From Phoma sp. XZ068 (taxonomy: Eukaryota; Ascomycota; Dothideomycetes; Pleosporales; Didymellaceae), in contig RBKR01000009.1 of NCBI GenBank assembly GCA_004835665.1, forward strand, positions 496,001-560,000: DNA of 64,000 nucleotides, written 5' to 3'. The position numbers were made by a program, and so were the translations under genes. Shown piece after piece: positions 34,741 through 46,425 of the stretch (position 1 is its first letter; each line of letters begins with the position of its first letter). Below the pieces are notes generated by a model that had not been told where the DNA came from, searched no databases, and was given only the letters and a program-made list of their open reading frames with translations.

Positions 34741-35302
34741 TTACGCGTCAACAAACTCGTAATCGGCGTCCTCGGGTGCGACTTGCCTCTTCTTTGGAGC
34801 TGGCGACAAGAGATCACCATCAGCATCCAGCACCTCGTACTCGTTCTTGATCAGCTTGTCTGTCTCACGGATCTCGTATCGCTCAATCGCCTTCTCAAGA
34901 GCAACATTCAGGATCTGGCTGCCGTGGCTGGGTCCTCGCTCAGCATCGAAAGAGTAAGCAATTTCCGCGTCTGGAGCAGGGGCAATAGATGGGTGCTCAA
35001 CGTCCTCATCTGCTGACGAGTCGTCGCTGGCAACGGCGATGTCCTTGTGAAGAGCCGTTCGAGCCTTCATTGGACCAGGGTAGGACGACCTGCACTTATC
35101 AGCACCTACCCATCTACAGAGAAAACTTGGCAACTCACCTGTTATGGGGAATAACACGAGCAGGGCGAGGCTTGCCATCTTCGACGCGTCGTCCAGGGCC
35201 GTAAGACGGTCCATGTGCCCACTTCACCCTGCTGTCCTTGTCACGACGAAACTCCTGGGCGTCGCTGCGGAGGTCGCTGGTGTAGGTCTGTTCAGAAGCC
35301 AT
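34741..35302 (-). CDS. Small conserved-looking fungal protein, family not recognised
   Basis: Exons 35139-35302 and 34741-35089 with a 49-nt phase-2 intron (AG|GTGAGT...TGCAG|G) give 170 residues. The start MASEQTYTSDLRSDAQEFRRDKDSRVKWAHGPSYGPGRR (two parts) is strongly charged. A middle acidic stretch (SDDSSADEDVEH) precedes a helical block ILNVALEKAIERYEIRETDKLIKNEYEVLD, and the tail is acidic (YEFVDA). There is no signal peptide, membrane helix or known catalytic motif. Clean splice sites, phase agreement and uniform codon use make it a real gene. A nuclear or cytosolic adaptor role is possible but is not shown by the sequence. Confidence 0.8.
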
Positions 35303-36484
35303 GACGACTGTCTACAAGGCTGGCTTGTCTGACAATAATGGTAGATCGATGAGAGGGTAGGCTTGCAGTTCGTTGGAATATGATAAGTGACTAGGTAGGA
35401 GAGCTTGGTTGTGGATGGGCAGGCGAGTGACGAAGTCAAGAAATGGCAGGTATGACAGCTAAATGGCAGGCAGTAATAAGCTCGGGTGTGAGAGAAGGTG
35501 TGACTGGTGACCGGAAGCAGCTGTCTTGGGTCTCGGGTATGACTGTCTTGTTGAGTGACTCAGGTTTAGGCAGGTAAGTGGCGATGCAGGTACTCAGATA
35601 GGGGATGGGGCTTATGAAAGCGCGGGGAAACTGTTTACTCTTACGGGAGCGCCGCCCTTTATGCAGTGAACGACGTCCTGGCGCCTTTGTTATCCATGGT
35701 ATGGTCCCTGATAAGGAGTTTGAGGCGCGGGTAGCAATTAGCTACATGATCACCTGGCCAGCTCCGATACGCCGAGGCCCGTCAGCCCGCTCGGGATCCG
35801 GTTTGACGCGTTGGTCGCCTTCGCCTATGATGGCATCATCGAGGAATCATGCGCCTTGCTTTCGCAAACGTGGGTGGTCTGAAGGCTGAGCGTTGACGGT
35901 TGTTGGTCAGGGTCGAGGTGGATGCATGCATGCCCCGATCGCCGCGAACCCCACTTAATCTCGGCTTCCCTCAGACAGTAGCCGTTACGGCATCCCCAAC
36001 ACGTATGCTGTCATCTCCAATAACAAACACGCGGCTATCGATAGGCTCTGCATAGCAACTATCTCAGCTCTTGCCGTGATTAACACAGAGATGTTGAGCT
36101 TCCTAACCGCTCCAGCCTTCCCACATCGTTTCCATGAAACTATAGAGGTGCTGCGCAGCTGAGCACCCTGAACGAAGTGTGGCTATGTGTATGGCCACCC
36201 GCCCCGACCCCCCAGGCTGATAACGATCCGGAATTGGCCGGTCATCAACCTGCGGCGCCTTTTCCGGCTAGAGCGTCCAGCTTTCCAACCATGAACCTGC
36301 CTCGGCCAGTCCTCCATCAACCTGCATTCCGTAGGAAGGGGGCGCTCGGTCCATAGGTTGTTGGACAAGACTGCATCCTCGATCCTATGGTTCCTATCAA
36401 TCAGACCTCGTGGAGCAGTAGCATGCTAAAACAGCCTCCTTGCACTTAGACAGCCGCCGTTCCTGGAATGATGCACCAACGCTT
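35303..36484. other. Intergenic, no gene seen
   Basis: 1.2 kb upstream of the small charged protein and downstream of ATL1. Short frames only. No transposon ends or long repeat recognised. Confidence 0.4.
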
Positions 36485-37147
36485 TCAGGTATGGTATGCT
36501 GCTGCCTCCTCATCTTCCTCCTCATCTTCCTCCTCATCGCTGCTCTCCACCAAGGCTGCTTCGCTTGGAAGCACATCTGGGAACCACCCGTAGTCTCTCA
36601 AATTGACTGAGTACTGGCCCATACTGTCCTCGCTAACCTCTACCCCCTCCCTCCTCAAAGCATCAGCCTGCTGGCTTGCTGCGCCTGGGCCTCTTAGGTA
36701 TTGTCAAACCAAGATCTTGCATGGGGTAACACAAGCGGAACAGCACAGACAGGAAACTGACCTTGGACTGATGGCGCCTTTAGAGTTGATCACGCGCTGC
36801 CAGGGCACATTACTGCTGTGGAAGGCCGGGCTATTCTTGTTTGGATCTGTCGAAGGTGGAGGTAGATGCTTGAGACATACACCCACTTGTCTTTACGTCA
36901 CTTGTTAGCCGCGCAACACCTGGTGTACCTCTGTGATGCTCTGTCTTACCTCGGACACTGAGCTGTAGTGTGTCATGTCAGTCATCCATCTTCGCGTCGC
37001 AATGTTGCGTATGGAGCGCTCACGTTTCCCAACCAGCCTTGCAATGTGCGCATAACTTGTCACTTTGCCATAAGGCACTTCCTGTATGGCCTCGCAGACC
37101 GTTGTATGCCAGAGCCACGCCTCTTCTGAGCGTGCGCCTGGCGCCAT
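36485..37147 (-). CDS. ATL1: Alkyltransferase-like DNA-binding protein Atl1
   Basis: Four exons: 37024-37147, a 13-nt microexon 36950-36962, 36762-36890 and 36485-36692, with introns of 61, 59 and 69 nt. The product is 157 residues. The fold is the C-terminal domain of O6-alkylguanine alkyltransferase: VCEAIQEVPYGKVTSYAHIARLVG, then KPQCPRQVGVCLKHLP containing the arginine-finger helix, then VPWQRVINSKGAISPR. In the MGMT PCHR motif position the sequence is PWQR, with Trp in place of the acceptor cysteine, which defines Atl proteins. They flip and shield alkylated guanine and hand it to nucleotide excision repair. The C-terminal tail is an acidic Glu/Asp repeat. The microexon is needed to keep the PRQVG segment. 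Confidence 0.9.
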
Positions 37148-37414
37148 GATATTGCGGTGTTGAACGTGACTGCTGAATATGGAGCAAGACTTTCGGGGGA
37201 CCGGAATAACCAAGACTTTCGTTGCAAGAACTCGCTGAATGGTCCCCAAACAATGAAACGTACAAGCAGTGAGTCAGTAGGGTGTTCAATGGTTTGGCGC
37301 GAGACACGACGCGTTCACACGTGATAGTCATCATTGCCAAGACCAACAGCTCTTCAGGCATTCTACTTTCGCGACTGTGGGCAGGTACTTTCCGCTTTCA
37401 TACCTCACCACAAC

Positions 37415-38457
37415 ATGTCTCTCGCCGACTACCTAGCAAAGAACTACCTCACAGCGGACTCGGAAAAGAAGTCGAAAAAGCGCAAGAGAAAGGAAAAGAA
37501 TGGCGGCCTTACAATTGACGATGATGACAACCTGGGGTGGAAAAACAAGGCGGACGAGGACGAAGAAGATGCGCCCATGATCAGTAAGAGTCCCTGGAAT
37601 TCATGTGTGCTTATCACATACTAACAGCGATACCAGTGGGCGCAACAGCAGGCATCAAGAAGTCCAAGAAGAAATCTAACGCGACCAACGCCGCAACATG
37701 GGCAACTGTGGGTGTCGCTGCACCTTCACACGCACAACAACTCGCCGCCGACAAAGCCGCCGCCGACGCAATTATAGCATCGACAGTTGCCGACCGTCAA
37801 CAAGCTGCAGACGCCGAAGATGAAGCACCTGAAATGGTTGACACAGAGGGAGTGCTACGGCTAGAGTCTGGTGCACGAGCAGGTCTACAAACAGCAGCGC
37901 AGGTAGCTGCGGATATGAAAGAGCGGCAAGATGCGGAGCAACGAAAAGCAGAGCAAGCTACAAAAGAGCTGGGTGCTGCGGCACAGGAAACTATCTACCG
38001 AGACGCAAGCGGTCGCATTATCAACGTTGCAATGAAGCGTGCAGAAGCACGGAAAAAGGCAGAAGACGAGGAGCGTAAAAGGTTAGAGAAGGAGAGGGAA
38101 GCTCGCGGAGACGTGCAGAACGCGGCTGCGGCGAAACGGAAACAGCTATTGCAAGATGCAAAAACAATGACCGTTGCACGATATGCAGATGATGCGGAGC
38201 TGAATGATGAACTAAAGGAGCGAGGACATTGGAACGACCCTGCAGCGGGATTTTTGCGCAAAAAGAAAGCTGGACGTAGTATTACGGGTAAGCCGCTATA
38301 CATGGGAGCATTTCAACCGAATCGATATGGCATACGCCCCGGCCATCGATGGGATGGGGTAGACAGAGGCAACGGGTTTGAGAGCGAGTGGTTCAAGTCG
38401 AGGAATCGCAAAGCCAACATCGAGAAGCTGGAATACCAGTGGCAGCAGGATGAGTAG
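37415..38457 (+). CDS. BUD13: Pre-mRNA-splicing factor Cwc26/Bud13
   Basis: Exons 37415-37583 and 37637-38457 with a 53-nt phase-1 intron (A|GTAAGA...ACCAG|TG, branch ACTAAC at 37620-37625) give 329 residues. The N-terminus MSLADYLAKNYL is the conserved Bud13 start, followed by a Lys-rich nuclear stretch. The middle is a charged coiled-coil. The C-terminal block MGAFQPNRYGIRPGHRWDGVDRGNGFE is the family signature that binds Snu17. Bud13, Snu17 and Pml1 form the RES complex, which acts in spliceosome activation and pre-mRNA retention. This gene marks the left border of the accessory region. Confidence 0.94.
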
Positions 38458-39105
38458 GAAACGGGCATTATTTCTGATATGAACTTCTTTGCATGTTCGA
38501 TAGCATAGCGTGGAGTTCTGGGCACAAAGAGCATGCGTTGGTACAACTTGCTCTGGGATTCTTCAAACAAATTTACGGATCGGTCGATCGTCTGAGACAG
38601 CACATTGAGACGGCAAAGTAGCTACACAGTTCCGCAAGTCTTGCGGTATCGTAGTGTGTCCAGAGGACATATGTGCGCCTGGCCAAGATTGTTCAGCCGC
38701 ATTGCGCTAATGCGACCAGGTCAGCCATGCTCAATTTTACTCGTTGCACCTCCACATGAGTGAAGCACTTCTCCCTCCCCATATACAGCTGAATCATTAT
38801 GTCGCCATCCGGCCAACTAGAAGGTATTGCGTAAACCTCTTCAAAGAGCAAGGCTTCTGAGGACTCTCCAACTGCTAAGCACACAGCTAAGACACGTTGC
38901 CGCCTATACGAAGGGTGTGTGCACCTCAGCTGCATCTCCACCGCTACGGTATGGTGTACATGTTGCTCTCCTTTGGGGCTTCAGCTTCGTAAAGGGCGTG
39001 AGACACGTGAGAAGTATTACGCGATAACCTCAAAAGCCTTGGATCGTCTCTCTTAGACATTCATATTGTCGTCAATTGCAAAGCGCCGCCTGTTGCAAGG
39101 TCAAC
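38458..39105. other. Intergenic
   Basis: 3' flank of BUD13 and 5' flank of the HET gene. A minus-strand frame at 38693-38941 (82 codons) shows no family features. Confidence 0.4.
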
Positions 39106-40959
39106 ATGAGCATCTCTTGTGAGACCTTACATGGGACGCTCCTAGAGGCAGAACATCAGTCGCGCCACTCTTACTTGCCGCTCGACGAGACAAAAAAGGA
39201 AATTCGACTATTGTTACTTCACAGCAAACAAGAACCTGACGGATTGGGGAACGACACAATTCGATGCAGCCTCAGTCACACGCCCATTAAAAAAGCGCCT
39301 CGCTTCACAGCGCTCTCCTACGTTTGGGGCGAAGCTATAGGGGCCTCTACCATTATCTTGGACGGCAGTCCATTCCAAACAACGCACAATTTGTACCACG
39401 CACTCGTGTATTTGCGCAAGAAAGACGAGAATATCTGGCTCTGGGTTGATGCACTGTGTATCAATCAAGCAGACATGCATGAACGCAGTCGACAAGTTGC
39501 TTCGATGCGGAGCATTTTTCGGTGTGCTGCATGTGTTCTCGTAAGTCTTAGTGAACATGAAGAAGGTTGCGATGCCGTAATCGATTTCATAGAGGCCGGG
39601 GCCCAGGACGAGACGACGCACTGGGATCCGTCACACTCTTTGCATGTCAAGTGCCATGGTCTGGATGCTAGCTCACAGCCCATGCAAAGATACCTTGCAA
39701 GGTTCTTCTCTGTACCTTGGTGGCACCGTGTATGGACTGTTCAAGAATACTGTGTCGCACGAAAAGTATATTTTCGACACGGAAATCGTATCATATCCAA
39801 CAAAACAGTCAAGAGTTGTTTGGACAACTACTGGGGTCATCGGGCTGTTTGCTGTCGAGGGTTCGAGGACTTCAAGCACCCTCTAGTTGGAGCGCTTGGC
39901 GTGATTGAGTGCATCCAGAGATTGGACTTGCTATCGGTCTATCGTCGAACAAGATATCCACACTACCTGAGGACCATATCTGATTTCAGACACCGCAAAT
40001 GCTTCAACCCCTTGGATAAGATATACGGCATACTGGGCCTTCTCGATAGAAGTGTTCGCAATCTGGTCCGCCCAGATTATACCCGTTCAACTAGAGAGGT
40101 GTACATGGACTTAGCACTGGGAATTGCCGCTTCGACGAAATCTCTCGACGTCTTTAGCTTCATATATGGAGAGCGGACGCAAAACTTAAACATTCCATCT
40201 TTTGTACCAGATTGGACTACCCACGTTGATCATCGGTGGCACAATACTCTTCGAACAAGAGAGCAAGAGATCAAACTTTTCGATGCAAGCGATGGGAGTA
40301 TCATGGACCTGTTCAGTGCAGCGCCAGGAGAAGCCACAAATTCAGGCGTCTACGTCGATACAATCACGTCCGTTGCAGAAGTGGCCGACTGGAAGCCGAC
40401 TCTCGTTGCTTGCCGCGAACTCGCGAAGGTAGATGAGGATACCATAACCGTGTATGAAGACAAAACAGCAGCATTTTGGAACACTCTGTGTGGTGGAGCT
40501 GTCTGGGACAATAATCCAGAGGAGGATGAACTGGTACCCGGCTTTCGAAGCGTGAACCGGTCAGATTTCAAACTTTACCAATGCTGGCAAGCGGCCGTCG
40601 AAACAAAGGAATCACAGGACCTTAATCATCCCAGCTTGTACAGCTTCCAACGCGCGGTCGATATGGCAACTGCCTTCAGAAAATTCGCCGTTACGGAGAA
40701 AGGTTACATAGGCTGGGTGCCGAGAGATGGACAGATAGGGGATATCGTGGTGTTGTTGAGTGGAGGGAAAGTACCATACGTGCTACGACCCGTACAAGAA
40801 CGAGCACCAACTATTACCCCAGTGGGTGCCACCGTCTCTGCTGATGGCGATAAACTTCAAGCTCCACCATTCACCTTCCTTGGCGACGCATATATTCACG
40901 GTATGATGCACGGGGAATTTTTCGATAAGAACAAACTCGAAAACTTCCGAATGGTTTGA
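39106..40959 (+). CDS. Heterokaryon-incompatibility (HET) domain protein
   Basis: 617 residues, intronless, from the first ATG at 39106. The HET domain spans roughly 65-210: RFTALSYVWGEA is motif 1, WLWVDALCINQADMHERSRQV is motif 2, and WWHRVWTVQEYCVARK is motif 3. KIYGILGLLD and RPDYTRSTREVYMDLA are the standard post-domain elements. HET proteins trigger cell death after fusion of unlike hyphae; the domain is TIR-like in fold. The C-terminal half has no known repeat (no WD40, NACHT or ankyrin), so the sensor part is unknown. The frame is intact and shows no sign of RIP mutation. These genes are numerous and fast-evolving in Pezizomycotina and typical of accessory regions. Confidence 0.92.
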   Translation: MSISCETLHGTLLEAEHQSRHSYLPLDETKKEIRLLLLHSKQEPDGLGNDTIRCSLSHTPIKKAPRFTALSYVWGEAIGASTIILDGSPFQTTHNLYHALVYLRKKDENIWLWVDALCINQADMHERSRQVASMRSIFRCAACVLVSLSEHEEGCDAVIDFIEAGAQDETTHWDPSHSLHVKCHGLDASSQPMQRYLARFFSVPWWHRVWTVQEYCVARKVYFRHGNRIISNKTVKSCLDNYWGHRAVCCRGFEDFKHPLVGALGVIECIQRLDLLSVYRRTRYPHYLRTISDFRHRKCFNPLDKIYGILGLLDRSVRNLVRPDYTRSTREVYMDLALGIAASTKSLDVFSFIYGERTQNLNIPSFVPDWTTHVDHRWHNTLRTREQEIKLFDASDGSIMDLFSAAPGEATNSGVYVDTITSVAEVADWKPTLVACRELAKVDEDTITVYEDKTAAFWNTLCGGAVWDNNPEEDELVPGFRSVNRSDFKLYQCWQAAVETKESQDLNHPSLYSFQRAVDMATAFRKFAVTEKGYIGWVPRDGQIGDIVVLLSGGKVPYVLRPVQERAPTITPVGATVSADGDKLQAPPFTFLGDAYIHGMMHGEFFDKNKLENFRMV

Positions 40960-41579
40960 ACTAAGAGTTGTGGAGCTACGTAAAGGCTGCTGAAGGTGGC
41001 TATCTTCTACCCCTGTGCAAAGTCAGGGTAACTCTTTCGCGACGAACACGCAACCTGCTCTGCGCATTTGTCATTCCAACGAGGTCCAAGAGCCACACAG
41101 TATTATTCGTCGGTCGCCAAAACATCGACCAAGAAATCTGACGTTCCCCAGTCTTGGCCTTTCCACTTCCAAGCAGCAGATGAAATCCGGGGTGATCAGA
41201 TCCGCATTTCCTCCAACAGGAGAATTATCCGGCCACAGATGTTAATCTCCAACCAGCCAAGAGTCACCGCATCAAATCAAAACTCGAAATAGTGCACAAA
41301 GTTAGCCAAGTCGCAATCACACGATGAACTGACAAGTCGTTTCAATCATCCGTAGTGTGCCTCTAACAACGATCAGTATACATTTCCACCTAAGGGAGTC
41401 CTGTAGCAATATACCAAGAGCATGAATAAAGCTTGTCATGAGAGCACGCAACACCGACAATATGGCCATACAGCGAGTCAAACACCGATGAGGCATACAA
41501 ATTAGTCTGTGAATCGTCTCAATTCTATCCAACCTCGCCATCATCACCTGCTCCCAACTTAACTATAAGAATTTTGACC
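40960..41579. promoter_or_regulatory. Intergenic, upstream region of the pectate lyase
   Basis: 620 bp. CCGGGG at 41187-41192 fits the CreA carbon-repressor site (SYGGRG). A single site is weak evidence. No gene seen. Confidence 0.3.
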
Positions 41580-42857
41580 ATGAAGTTCGCCTCAGCTATT
41601 TTGTTTCTCGCCGCTTCGCTGGTCTCAGCAGCACCAACCCCCACACTCGAGAAAGGTGAATCAAAGGTGCTGGCTAAGAGGGCAAGTATCACTGATGTCG
41701 CCAACATCGGTTTCGCTACGCAGAACGGAGGGTTAGCATATGTATACGATGGCTTAGAGGAAGTACACTGATTATTCGACTAGTACCAAGGGTGGTGCCG
41801 GTGGAGCAACTACCACAGTGAGCACACTGCCCCAGCTATCTGCTGCGGCCAGTGCGTCGGGAGCTCGCGTTATCGTTGTTCAAGGTGCCATTAGCGGTGC
41901 TGCAAAGGTTTCCGTTACGTCAGACAAGACGATTGTTGGAAAAGCTGGAAGCTGTACGCTCACTTTCACCTATATCTGATGCTGCATGCTTTCTGTTCAA
42001 AAAAAAAAAATGCACTAACACCCACCAGCTCTCACCGGAGTTGGTCTCACTATCCTCGGCCAGAAGAATGTTATCGTTAGAAATTTGAAAATCTCCAAGG
42101 TCCTTGCCGCATATGGAGATGCCATTACTATCAACAAATCTACGAATGTCTGGGTTGACCATTGCGACCTTTCCGGCGACGAAACAGTTGGAAAGGACAC
42201 TTATGACGGCCTAGTGGACCTTTCACATGCAGCGGACTTCGTCACAATCTCTCACACATACTTCCATAACCATGTAAGCGTCCTTCTGGCCTTGTTGCGC
42301 ACACTGTACCGCATGGCTATTCAATTACTCTATCTTACACTTTCACAGTCCAAAGGTACTCTAGTAGGCCACTCAGACTCCAACGCCGCTGAAGACACCG
42401 GCCACCTCCGGGTGACTTACGCCAACAACCACTTCTACAAAGTTGCATCTCGGGGTCCTCTCCTGCGCTTCGGCACAGCGCACATCTTCAACAACTACTA
42501 CAACGAGCAGGACACGGGTGTGAACACACGTATGGATGCGCAAGCGTTGGTACAGAGCACCGTGTTTGAGAATAGTGGCAAGAAGATGGTTTACACGGAG
42601 AGTAGCGATAAGGATGGGTAAGTCAACCTCGGAAGCGCGTAATTCGAAGATGAAAGACTGCGAGTGTAAATAGCTACTGACAATTGCGCATTAGATATGC
42701 GGTAGTTATCGATACGATCTTCGGTGGCCAGAGCGCGAACACAGCACCCAAGGGGACGTTGAGTGCAGGCAGCTTCACTTATGCTTACTCGCTCCTGGGT
42801 TCGGCGAACGTTAAGGCCTCGGTGACCAAGGAAGCAGGACAGACCTTGGCATTTTAG
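41580..42857 (+). CDS. Secreted pectate lyase, PL1 family
   Basis: Five exons: 41580-41731, 41784-41953, 42029-42273, 42349-42617 and 42695-42857. The introns are 52, 75, 75 and 77 nt with consistent phases; the second contains a run of A around 42000-42010. The product is 332 residues. The signal peptide is MKFASAILFLAASLVSAAP and a KR dibasic site follows. GFATQNGGTKGGAGG is the usual PL1 N-terminal block. The parallel beta-helix holds WVDHCDLSGDE (calcium-binding Asp), DFVTISHTYFHNH, VGHSDSN and VTYANNHF, and the substrate-binding Arg segment ASRGPLLRFGTAHIFNNYY. Pectate lyases cleave polygalacturonate by beta-elimination with Ca2+ in the plant wall. The gene suggests a plant-associated or saprotrophic life. 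Confidence 0.94.
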
Positions 42858-43947
42858 GTGGCAATATGGTTATTTAGTTAGCTTTGCGAGCGCTCATTGT
42901 ATCCGAGGATGAACGGCTAGATCAGACAAAGCTACAAACTTACTAAGATACATATCGTGCCGCTCTCACACATTAGTCGCTACTCTTCCCCTCTTATAAG
43001 CCTAAGCAATTCTTTGCTACAGCTCAGGACGTTGACAATCACATGGTTTGCCTCTTTCCTACCTCTTCTCTACCTCTTTCCTATCCTACAGTAGTAAATT
43101 GAGATGGTACTGTGCGAAGAAAAAAGTTCAATGAAAGTTAGCAAACTCTTGAGTTCCTTTCTCAATTTTGGCCTTGCTAGCTGCGAATGCCTTCGACTTT
43201 GATCGGGATTGAGCCTGTCGTATAGAACAGATCTTGTTCAGGGACAAATGTTATCCGCTCACACAATTATTGAAGAGAGGCAGGTGCCGTAACTTTGATG
43301 TTGGTACTGATGTTGGCATTGATGTTGATGTTGGACTCATCTACATCACGTTAGCGTCTTTCCCTTCCAATTCCTGACGTGCTCACTACGTCCACAACCG
43401 GGAATCATAACATCCCAACAAGACCTCAATTGCCTATCACATGCGAATTTTTGAAAGGGACACATTACCATGTTGTCTAGTGTAAATAGTGAAAGTGTTG
43501 TGACCGCGATTGGAAAGGTCAATCGGCTCTTTTTTACACCAATGGAAGCGCTATCGGCTGCTGACCCCTGTTTTCCGCCAGCCACTCTGTTGTAAAGAAG
43601 CTAGTAAACAGACTTTGCCTGCCAACCATTGCATAGTGCACCTACACTATCTTTATCTGACACCACAGTACAAAAGCACGGAACCAGTGCCACATGTTAC
43701 GAGTCAACTTTTGTTGAGCGAACTGCTGTTGCTATCACATGTTACCGCCCTTGTACAGTAGCACAGAGCCAAACGCTTATTAGGAGACAAAACAGTCATA
43801 TCAGACATAGCCCCGCTTCCTACAGCATCACTATAACAACTTCTCCGCGAGAGAACACGAGGAAAAGAGCGTTACCCTCGAACAAACTGTACAATACTGA
43901 TGCCAGATTTAACCGAATATTAAGCATTGTTTGCAATTCTCTTCGGG
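42858..43947. other. Intergenic with short GATGTTG repeats
   Basis: 1.1 kb. At about 43298-43336 there are four or five imperfect GATGTTG/GATGTTGG copies. A minus frame at 43346-43585 and plus frames at 43510-43970 have no recognisable motif. Confidence 0.4.
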
Positions 43948-45634
43948 ATGCTGGGAACGTCTATTTATGAATACCTATTCATCCGCCTATGTATATTCGT
44001 TCTGCACTGGATCGCACCCCTTAGTACTATCTATTGTCTAAGCTCTCTGGTCTATCCTACCCTGTTCCATGTCCCTCGGGTGCTACAGATCTGGGTATCC
44101 CTTGAGGCAGCATTTTACCTACTCGTGTATCATCCACGCAAGCTCTACCTCCAGAGAGCAGCGACTCATCCACCAACTGTCTCCCGAAAACACCGCCGTA
44201 TGCTTTTTCAGCGCTGCCATGAGAGTATTTCTGATCCGGAGCACTATCTCGCGAAATGGTTCATGGACGCTCCAGCATCGGAGATCAAATGGGAGAATGT
44301 CAAGGACTTCTTTTGTTGGGCGTTTTTGAATAAAGAGGTGAAGAATACCGGGGATGATGAAGAGCTTGAAGAGTTTGTCGGGGAGATGGAAAAATTGCTA
44401 GGCAGGAAGCTAGAACCCGGGAGAGGCAATGCACAGTGCTTCAGACTAACCCTAGGGAAGGTCGAGATGTTACATCGCAGCCTATGCTGGTATTTTGTAA
44501 GTTTCTGCAGCAAACCGCGCGTCCATTCATCGTTTCCTAATAAAAGCAAGTTGCTGACCATGCTTTTCGCTACAGTGTGTATCCGTCGTGGACACAATAG
44601 CGTCTGGTTATATGCGCTACTATGCCTTCGACTTTTACAGTACATCTCGCCTCCAAATACCTGCAGTTTTTCCCTTCCGCGCCCATGCTTTTATTACACC
44701 GCATCGGTCACCCGCTAAATCCGTCACGTATTGGCATCGTCCTCACACTTCCAAGACTCGACTTCCTATTCTATTCATCCATGGTATCGGCATTGGACTT
44801 TACCCATACATAGATTTTTTGGCTGAATTAAATCTGGAAAATGACAGGGATAAGTCAGATGGACAAGTGGGTATCATCGCTGTGGAGATCATGTCTGTAA
44901 GCTTCAGGATTACAGGCGAGGCGCTGGGAAAACAAGATATGTGTCAAGAGATTGACAGCATATTGCAAGCACACAACTGGGAAAAGGTTGTGCTGGTATC
45001 CCATTCGTAAGTGCTAAAATACCTTTGCAATCCTTGTCATTATCATGATCATACTAACAACGATCCATTTTGAAGTTACGGCAGCGTAATCTCAACACAT
45101 CTCTTACATACTCCACATATCGCAAAAATGATTGGGCCAATCGTATTAATTGACCCAGTTTCCTTTCTGCTGCATCATCCGGATGTAGCATACAACTTTG
45201 TAAGGTCTTCCCAAATCCTCCCGCCTTGCTCCAAACTCATCTCCATCGCAATCTAGCTCTGCCGTAAACCAATTCGTGCCAACGAACACCAGCTTAGTTA
45301 CTTCGCCTCCAAAGACATGGGCGTGTCACACATGCTATCTCGGCGTTTCTTTTGGAGTGAGAACATCCTGTGGAAAGAGGACATCCAAGCCCGAAATGTA
45401 ACTGTGGTATTGAGTGGGAAAGATCTCATCGTGAACACAAAGGTAGTCAAAGAATACCTACTACAAAGCGAGAGTATGAAAATGGGGAAAGATAGCTCGA
45501 AGGAAGCTGTTTGGGCAGGAGATGGATTGGATGTGCTCTGGTTTCCAGAATTGGACCATGGGCAGGTGTTTGATAAGAGGAGCACAAGGGCGCGGTTGAT
45601 AAACATTACCAGGAGCTATTGCGATAGAGGATAG
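43948..45634 (+). CDS. Membrane-anchored alpha/beta hydrolase
   Basis: Four exons: 43948-44496, 44576-45006, 45076-45199 and 45257-45634, with introns of 79, 69 and 57 nt, give 493 residues. The N-terminus has two or three hydrophobic helices (MLGTSIYEYLFIRLCIFVLHW; LEAAFYLLVYH). The hydrolase core shows LPILFIHGIGIGLYPYIDFL with the oxyanion region, VVLVSHSYGSVIS with the nucleophile Ser, IVLIDPVSFLLHHPDVAYNF, then YFASKDMGVSHMLSRRFFW, an Asp in VVLSGKDLIVNT and the catalytic-base His in WFPELDHGQ. This is a fungal membrane hydrolase family with no settled function. It lies beside the polysaccharide locus; whether it belongs to it is unclear. Confidence 0.88.
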
Positions 45635-46425
45635 GCTACATTATAGATAATGGCAGCTGCGTGTTGATAGGGAGTCGAAGGGTCTGGTGACATTGCACAT
45701 GTATTGGTAGCGATAGGATCACAGTAGTTGGTGACATTTCAGTGGTAGTTTTGAGCAAGCGACAGGTTGCTAATTACGAAACAATCGGATCACACTACAA
45801 ATCCATACGACCGGTTTTCCAACTCACCAAAGGTTCACCATGTTCACGGACTTGGGTTGCATATCAACCTATCGAGGCCTTCCTTAATATTCATGATTAG
45901 ATTACAGCTAGATAAAAGGATGCGCACTGTGCTTTTGAGTGAGCCCAGACCATTTCTCTTCATGCAAGGAACAAACTGTTTGGTTGATTTATAGTAGTCA
46001 ACGCCACTTGTGGAACTGGGATGATCCCCACAGTGACTTGACCTCCCGGGGGTTAGTATGGACGTGCTAAGCCATGGACTCACGGGCTGTATTTCCGGCC
46101 CCAGAAAAGAAATCTTAGTGTTTGCGCGTATCCGCGTGGTCTTAAAGGTTTCCTCCGATGCACAGAATGGATAGCATCCGAAAAGATTCATTGAGTAGTT
46201 GAGTTAAAGAACTGTCTATTAGGACTGCTGGTACATATATCAATCGTAACTAAGTAAGAGCATTTACGACCTGTAACGTCTCCAAAGCAGCAACAGAGAT
46301 TGAAGGGCCAACCACGAGCATAGAAGCTGAGATCAAGGTACGCCTGCCTCGTATGAAAGTAGTTTGAAACTTTTGAGGGCAGCTCCCAACCGCTGTCGGA
46401 TGTTCTTGCAAGAAATGCATAGAAC
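45635..46425. other. Intergenic between convergent genes
   Basis: 0.8 kb of 3' flanks. No gene recognised. Confidence 0.4.

Noticed and set aside
43510..43970. Possible upstream exon for the membrane hydrolase
   Set aside because: Frames at 43510-43970 have no membrane or hydrolase features, and the ATG at 43948 already starts a good membrane helix.
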